A DNA stretch of 64,000 nt from Druceiella hillmani (lineage: Eukaryota > Arthropoda > Insecta > Lepidoptera > Hepialidae): contig JAYKKI010000127.1 in the NCBI GenBank assembly GCA_039881145.1, forward strand, positions 4,157,501 through 4,221,500, in the 5' to 3' direction. A model generated the notes under the pieces. The model ran no database searches, was not told where the DNA came from, and worked only from the letters and a program-made list of their open reading frames with translations. A program made the position numbers and the translations under genes. This document shows positions 12,500-64,000 of this stretch, piece by piece (the first letter of the stretch is position 1; each line of letters opens with the position of its first letter).

Positions 12500-12511
12500 T
12501 TTCCCGCCAAA
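12500..12511 (-). promoter_or_regulatory. E2F consensus site (reverse)
   Basis: tttcccgccaaa is the reverse complement of tttggcgggaaa. It lies 320 bp before the HMG start codon, in the probable first intron or a second promoter. Confidence 0.4.
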
Positions 12512-12830
12512 ACGCGGCTTCTAGTATATCGGTATAAGTAGTTGGGAAGATGACGGCGTTTTCTATTGAATGTATAGTACGTACAAAGGGCGCTAGCGGT
12601 TTCGCACTTAACCTCAACTCGCTGATAAATATTTATTACTTTTAGTATTTGTGGAAAGTTGATCGATTGGTTGTTGGCTCATCTGTATTTGTAAGGATGT
12701 TTTACCAGTTCCGGTCTTTTAACTACATCTGCTTAAGTATTATTAGATAAATAGCTTTTTAGGTGATGCTCTATGCTAAGGCAATAAACATTTCTTAACT
12801 TCTTTTTTATTAATTGTAGACTATCACAAA

Positions 12831-13454
12831 ATGACCGACAAGCCGAAACGCCCCATGTCAGCATACATGCTCTGGTTGAACAGTGCTCGAGAACAGATTA
12901 AGGCCGACAATCCTGGACTGAAAGTCACGGAGATCGGAGGAATGAAGGACAAGAGCGTAAGTTAAATTTTACTTCTATGTTATTATAGTACTATTTTGCA
13001 AGTGTGTATATACAGTCGTTCTTATTGTTTTGTCAAGGTTTGGGAGGAAAAAGCAGCTAAGGCTAAAGAGCAATATACAAAAGATTTGGAGACTTACAAT
13101 GAGAATGGAGGTGGCGGTGAACCGAAGAAGGCCCAGAAGCGAGGAAAGAAAGCCGCAAAGAAGGCTGCAACGGTATATTAATTTTCCAAATTTCTCAATT
13201 TTTAGAATAAAAGTTTTGTAAACCAAATTTTCTTCCCAGTTGCAGAACAATGGGATGATGCTATTGTTAATATATCAGACTTATATTTAATAAAGAATAC
13301 AAAGTATAAGCATAAAGGAAATCTTCCAAAATGTATTTGTTAAAAAACGGGCATCGATACTAACTGTATTTAAATATGTCATTTACAGAAGAGCAAGAAG
13401 AAGAAGGAAGAATCTGAGGAAGATGATGAGGAGGAAGAGGAGGACAGCGATTGA
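12831..13454 (+). CDS. HMG-box chromatin protein, HMGD/HMGZ type (three coding exons)
   Basis: Join 12831-12956, 13038-13172 and 13389-13454: 327 coding bases, 108 residues, all junctions in phase 0 with GT..AG introns of 81 and 216 bp. The protein starts MTDKPKRPMSAYMLWLNSAR, the classic opening of single-box insect HMGD/HMGZ proteins, which bend DNA non-specifically in chromatin. Exon 2 gives KAAKAKEQYTKDLETY (helix III), then basic KKAQKRGKKAAKK. Exon 3 gives KSKKKK and a D/E-rich acidic tail ending EEDSD. Length is close to the fly protein (about 112). The odd point is helix II: exon 1 reads KVTEIGGMKDKS, whereas relatives have roughly KVTEIAKKGGEIWRSMKDKS. About eight residues are missing, including the family's conserved Trp. 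The start is the first ATG after the acceptor. Family assignment is firm; function of this allele is uncertain. Confidence 0.9.
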
Positions 13455-14105
13455 TTCCCCGAGCCAACAATAAATACCTGTTCATATTGAATTTACTTGG
13501 AGTTAATTTATTGTCAAATTAATGGGGCCTTAACAATTCGATAAGCCCTAACAAAAAAATATAAAAGTATATTAATAATAATTAATGTTAAGTGTTAGCA
13601 ATAGAGTGCGTGTGGGGATTTGTACAGATAGCCCTCCCTCTTGTTATCTGCAGTCAGCCGCCAGTTGGTATTTCATTCTTCACTCTGTCTGGTTTATGTA
13701 AATTAAGAATCACCATTACTTTTAGCCGCTCGTGTGTGGACTCTGCGTAAATAGTGCTTACACTGCGAGCGGATTGACCTACCTCTGGAACATTGTAAAT
13801 TTTCACTTTAAGGAATGTCTTATTAATAATTTTGTACCAAACGTAGAGTACGCTAAGATCGTAAATTGTGTACCTTTATAATGACTCGAGAGACCAAAGC
13901 GCTCGGCGTTTGGTGTTTATATTATTTTTTAGTGAATTGATACATGTATGTTTTTTTATTTTTAGTGTAATAAAAATAGTAAATAGGTAGGTTTTTTTTT
14001 AAAAGTGATTTGTCTCTTGAAATTTACATTTTGTGTTATTTTGTGAATGAGAATAGCATTCCTCATGTCAATGATTTTTACATGTTTCAATAAAGTAATT
14101 TTCAT
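13455..14105 (+). other. 3' UTR of the HMG gene
   Basis: Follows the stop codon. An early AATAAA lies at about 13470 (caataaatacctg), and a strong late one at about 14089 (ttcaataaagtaa) is followed by an AT-rich tail. The long 3' UTR ending near 14.1 kb is an inference from these signals. Confidence 0.5.
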
Positions 14106-15703
14106 ATAAATATAAGGATATTTTTAAAATGGTTTTTTTTTATTTCTAATTATAAAATTTTTAACATGCCGACAATTCTTCAGTCGGGTTCCAAACCATT
14201 GCTCAAGAATTAACTCTTTGAGAGCTTTCAAATAGTTGAATGCTTTGCTGGCCTTACCAGCCTAATTAGCAACGTTATTGAAGTCCAGTAGGGAATACTG
14301 TAAGTAGCGTTAAAAGCATGTTTGTTTACATTGACAAATAAGCACGTGTGCAATAACATTCAGTATAAAGGGTAAGTATATAAGTACCTGCGTACTTTTG
14401 AATATATGTCAAATAACGTTGAAGTAAATAACTTCCTGTTTTCGAAATTCCTACTTGTTAATAATAAATCAATAACTGCTCAAAAAAATTACAATTTTGT
14501 GTCATCAAGATTAAGGGTAATAAAATGTGTACGCAAAGAAAGCTAAAATGATATTTAAATTAAAGAACCATCAAACTATGGTATTCTAACATTGGTTTAA
14601 AGGCATTGCTAATGCGACCTAGTCAAGGACATCTTATATAAGTTACGATAAACATTTTTTTTACATTGTGGCAGCCATCTTGTCAATATTTGTAAAAGTT
14701 CCGGCCACCGACGTACCCGTCGATCCGTTCAATTTGCATAGTTTAACCACAAATTATTCCGATAGAAGTCGACAGGGTAAATTATCTAAAATTTGATAAA
14801 AATCTTATTTACTTGTGCCGAATGAAGTAGAAGTATTGTAATATTTAATTGTCATATATATTCGTTTCCATAATTACTTAGTAGAAAAAATGTAAATTTT
14901 AAAATTACACTAATTTTTATATCTAATATTTAAATGGGATTACCAACATCTGTTAGTATATAACATAAAAAATACAATGGCAAATCGCTTGATTTGTAAT
15001 CGTAACATATTTATAATTATTATATTCAATTACAAATTCGAATGTGACCAGTTTTAAATTATTCAAAAAATTAATTTTGAAATTAAAAGGTTTGCAATAT
15101 AATATTTTTAAGTTATAATCTTTCCAAAGGCTGTCATGTCGATTTGATATTATAAAAATCGATGATTGTATTTATAGTTGGAAAATTGTATGGTACTTAT
15201 TTAAATTTATATACTTGCATATATGATACGTAAAGAAATTTCGATTTAAAGTAGTATTCTTCATTTCTATTTAATACTGAAAAGTAATTATCATATCTTC
15301 TACAAATATAAAAAAAAGATTAAAAAAGGTTATAAGCAATAGAGATATAAAAAATATTTATAATTAGTCGTTCGTTTTTGTGACATATTCGTCAAAAGTG
15401 TATAGGGTAATTTAGTCTATGATTATATGTGTCAAAATTGGAAAAGTAGCTCGTAAACAAGTGTTTTAGGTTAATAACGTATCGCTTAAGAAATTTATGG
15501 AGTTTTATACGTAAATAACATGAATATATAATGTTCCAGAAATATTCCATAATATAGCAGCACCATTGGGACTTGATATAATTTAAAATATTTTGTAAAA
15601 TGCAATTTCGTCTTTAGTAAAAGTTAGTTGATACTTTAAAAATGTGTTTAATTCTGTTATTGTAAAATTATATTTCAATTAAGAAAAAATTATATATTCA
15701 GAT
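14106..15703 (+). promoter_or_regulatory. Spacer and probable mLST8 promoter
   Basis: AT-rich spacer between the HMG gene and mLST8. The only GC-richer stretch is 14660-14780. It has a YY1-like gcagccatctt (14670) and ttccggccaccgacgtaccc, and is the best candidate for the mLST8 transcription start. Sequence ttcag ends three bases before the mLST8 ATG and could be an acceptor of a 5' UTR intron, but the preceding tract is weakly pyrimidine-rich. The start site is unresolved. Confidence 0.3.
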
Positions 15704-61920
<46,217 letters not shown>

Positions 61921-62042
61921 TTCTGCACAAACTGCCTTATAGCAGTGGGACTTTATTGTTATATGTATATATTATTAACGTAATCTCTGATGACCAGAAT
62001 ACTGTACACTCTCTGATGACAGAATGCTGTACTTCATTTTTC

Positions 62043-62262
62043 TGACAAAATACTTAGATGTATATCAGTATAACCAATTGACAGTTAGTTATACTGACAT
62101 ACAACAAAATACTTAGTTGTATATCAGTATAAACAATTGACAGTTAGTTATACTGATATACAACAAAATAGTTAGTTGTATATCAGTATAACCAATTGAC
62201 ATTTAGTTATACTGATATACAACAAAATAGTTAGTTGTATATCAGTATAACCAACTATCAAT
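62043..62262. repeat. 59-bp tandem repeat, about 3.7 copies, each a hairpin
   Basis: Period 59 exactly (caacaaaat at 62102, 62161 and 62220), preceded by a partial first unit. Each unit holds tatatcagtata and its complement tatactgatata around ccaattgacagttag, so every repeat can fold. Confidence 0.93.
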
Positions 62263-62269
62263 TTTCAGT

Positions 62270-62840
62270 TTATTAATCTGTTGATTACATTCAAATGGTG
62301 ATTTCAATATTACAATAACCTTCATTTAGCTGAACTTAGCTTTATTTTTAACTTCCAACATTGAAGATTTTTACTGATTCAATGTGTTATTATATGGGAA
62401 TACAGTGAATAGATGTGAAAATTAATAATTCTTTAATTGTTTGATTAGCGGAAGTGTCTTTCTTATGGCTATATTTGTTTTTAACTTTATAATGTTGGAA
62501 TTACAAAAGAGAGTGCTCAACTTTAATGAGATGATAATTTTAATGCAGTTGGTCTTTGTCGAATGCAGTTGGAACGACTAATCCATACTGTAACAGTGTT
62601 CGGGCATTAGAAATAATTATTGATTGAATCGCCACTCGCGTTTTCCATTTTGTTTTGATTAGCTAATATTAAATATTATAAACTAACTCTAAAATGTTTT
62701 CCAAAGTTAGTTTATAATATTTAATGTTTTATAAAACAACGATTGATTTAATATGAATACTGAATGACAGTTTGCTAGAATGACAGAAATGTAAATAGCT
62801 GATAACCAGACCATATTGCCACGGTTAATCTTTGAAGAGG
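62270..62840 (+). repeat. Dispersed repeat, copy 2 (partner 46975-47465)
   Basis: Same orientation and order of words as 46975-47465. It includes ataatgttggaattacaaaa then gagagtgctcaa and tgaatgacagtttgctagaa, tgacag. An extra 58-bp hairpin (62668-62725) interrupts this copy. Confidence 0.75.
62668..62725. repeat. Perfect 20-bp inverted repeat inside the 62-kb repeat
   Basis: attaaatattataaactaac (62668-62687) and gttagtttataatatttaat (62706-62725) are exact complements, 18-nt loop. It is absent from the 47-kb copy at the corresponding place. Confidence 0.85.
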
Positions 62841-64000
62841 GGTTTAAACAATCCAGTCCTGCCAATAACAATAGGGACCGTGCAAGATGCTACCAGTGCT
62901 ATTTGAAGATATACATATATAAACTTTTGGTTAAACTGCTGTCTTTTTTTCGTGTGATGTCCCCATAGTCTAAATATAGTAATCAATCAAAATTATGTAT
63001 AATGTCTAATTATGGTATAGTTTGTTGTATAAAAATGTTTTAATAATTCATAAAAACAATTTACTCTTAAGGGCCCGTCACCAATTTGCGTTAATTTAAT
63101 TCCACGGAAATGTCACCTACACATTGCACAGAACCTTGAACGGTCGCAACAACATACAGCCGATCTATACTTTCATAACAAAGTCGACAATGATATATTA
63201 AAAAAAAGATGATGCAACTTGCTACTAGTAATATGTCGGATATCTGTGTAGCTAAATAATGTGGTATATAATCTGCATTAGCTGCCAAAACTGAATTTTA
63301 AGCTACTTTAAATACGAATTTTAAATAGACGTCAATGATGATTTTAATTCATAGCTCTGTTGCTGTTTCACATATTCTCCATATTATCGGACGTGCGCTT
63401 CACCAAACAGTAGTAAATCTAGTTAGCCAGTCAATTGTTGATATTACATTGTGAAATGATAATAACTTGAACGTGTAGAAATGAAATAAATTACTCTAAT
63501 TTTTTCTAGTATTATATATTGGCAAAAATTATAAATTATGTGCTGAAATAATTATCATGGTAAATTTTGTTACCATAATGTTTGCCTTAAGAACTATATC
63601 CAATACAATATTTAAAAAAAATAACTATTCGCAGTATAATATATTGTATTTACGCTATAATCCTACTAATATTATAATGAAGAAAATTTTTTTGTATATT
63701 TATTCCTTAGACAATCATGCAAAAACTATTGATCTATTTGATATATACCTTCCGTAATATGATAGCTTATAGTTTGCAGATTGCCATATACTATATAGTA
63801 TATATGTTGTATAATTATCAGAATATAATTAATAACACCAACCTGTCGAAGAAAAAGTCACTCATATAGGTGCTTTCATAAAAAACATTGGAAACACTAT
63901 TACAAGTACATTAACACTAGGAATGGGGAAAGTATAGTTATAAAAATGTACATACAAAAGTCTGGAATAGCATGTATATAGAAGTTATGGTCATAAACGA
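62841..64000. other. Downstream of mLST8, no gene
   Basis: AT-rich, no supportable coding sequence up to the window end. A first AATAAA occurs only near 63485, so the mLST8 3' end is undefined. Confidence 0.45.

Noticed and set aside
12831..13454. Processed HMG retrocopy
   Set aside because: Two introns with correct splice sites are kept, and no poly-A tail or target duplication is visible.

Overview
The window is nuclear DNA of an insect, most likely a moth or butterfly. It is AT-rich, has spliceosomal introns (GT..AG), and carries Jockey LINE, mariner, Tc1, PIF/Harbinger, piggyBac-type, MULE and Ty3/gypsy remains. Several repeats look like ones I associate with Lepidoptera: a tRNA-like SINE near 36.0 kb, a 'tttcatgtcac..gcaaaggatagac' repeat at 36.3-36.6 kb, and a 'gaccgacagacggacggac' repeat near 7.04 kb. 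The lineage call is inference, because no search was run.

Only two host genes can be supported. The first is an HMGD/HMGZ-type HMG-box chromatin protein on the + strand. Its coding exons are 12831-12956, 13038-13172 and 13389-13454, a 5' UTR exon probably ends at 12006, and GC-rich promoter-like islands with E2F-type motifs lie upstream. Its HMG box lacks about eight residues in the helix II region. The second is the single-copy TOR-complex subunit mLST8/Lst8 on the + strand. Its seven coding exons between 15704 and 61920 encode 317 residues, so 954 coding bases are spread over about 46 kb. Every junction is in frame and the reassembled protein follows the family from end to end.

The mLST8 introns are crowded with mobile DNA. 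Intron 1 (12.9 kb) holds a tandem MITE pair, a (TATATG)n array and a nearly full-length but broken Jockey LINE on the - strand (about 22.66-27.37 kb). Intron 3 holds a piggyBac-type TTAA MITE and a decayed DDE_3 transposase. Intron 4 (12.0 kb) holds a SINE, two decayed mariners and a gypsy fragment. Intron 6 (12.9 kb) holds a PIF/Harbinger element with both of its genes, a mariner inserted in the accessory gene, a Tc1 remnant and a MULE remnant. The first 8.7 kb and the last 2 kb have no supportable host gene.

The most unusual system is a family of seven small, nearly palindromic elements in the mLST8 introns (17.8, 35.0, 39.4, 41.3, 49.7, 50.5 and 61.3 kb). Six are flanked by 12-13 bp direct repeats, five of them 13 bp. 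They have one constant asymmetric end and one slightly ragged end. Their arms carry a sequence that fits a type I hammerhead ribozyme: core CTGAAGA..GAAA..TC, stem I CCAC/GTGG, stem II GTTGT/ACAAC and a very short stem III ACC/GGT. This looks like a hammerhead-bearing non-autonomous retroelement, related in concept to Penelope-like elements and retrozymes, but arranged as a head-to-head palindrome with a fixed-length target duplication.
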